Source of the DNA: an uncultured Clostridium sp. | GTDB taxonomy: Bacteria; Bacillota; Clostridia; Christensenellales; Pumilibacteraceae | DNA length: 6,500 nt | NCBI GenBank assembly: GCA_900555125.1 | Contig: USKH01000068.1 | Coordinates: 1-6,500 of the forward strand | Reading direction: 5' to 3' | Shown here: positions 6,495 to 6,500 of the stretch, piece by piece | Position numbering within the stretch: the stretch's first letter is position 1 | How the letters are laid out: the number at the start of each line of letters is the position of its first letter | Notes under the pieces: model-generated | What the model saw: the letters and a program-made list of their open reading frames with translations, nothing else | Databases searched by the model: none | Told to the model about the DNA's origin: nothing | Made by a program: the position numbers and the translations under genes

Positions 6495-6500
6495 TATATA

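Overview
The window looks like a chromosomal segment from a low-to-moderate GC Bacillota, most likely an uncultured Clostridia-type gut bacterium. The basis is sigma-A promoters with near-consensus boxes (four good ones), compact intrinsic terminators, GGAG/AGGAG ribosome binding sites, tRNAs with encoded CCA, and a yybP-ykoY riboswitch in front of a P-type ATPase. The taxonomic placement is inference from style, not from a marker gene.

Layout, left to right, all on the + strand. Positions 1-213 hold no gene I can support, only a strong imperfect hairpin. A promoter with an extended -10 (271-299) drives a single-gene unit for a cytoplasmic GH36 alpha-galactosidase (349-2532), closed by an intrinsic terminator (2550-2589). 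A perfect consensus promoter (2642-2670) drives a two-gene tRNA operon, tRNA-Leu(CAG) and tRNA-Pro(GGG), closed by a terminator (2884-2920). Directly after that terminator lies an 83-residue in-frame C-terminal remnant of a larger protein gene with no start signals (2922-3173).

The second half is one regulated unit. It has a promoter (3199-3227), a yybP-ykoY manganese riboswitch (3251-3360), an expression platform with a readable antiterminator/terminator pair (3371-3433), and a 918-residue P2A-type cation ATPase (3487-6243) with its terminator (6257-6296). The riboswitch suggests that this 'calcium ATPase' acts in Mn2+ efflux or is at least induced by Mn2+. However, the protein retains a full SERCA-like set of residues for two Ca2+ sites, and that tension is the most interesting point here.

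The right end (6297-6500) holds a short structured segment bracketed by terminators, a long bidirectional terminator-like hairpin (6386-6444), and a strong promoter (6465-6494) for a gene beyond the window. The genes do not form one pathway. They are independent transcription units: galactoside breakdown, translation, and divalent cation homeostasis. I saw no CRISPR array, transposon, phage gene or clear novel multi-gene system.
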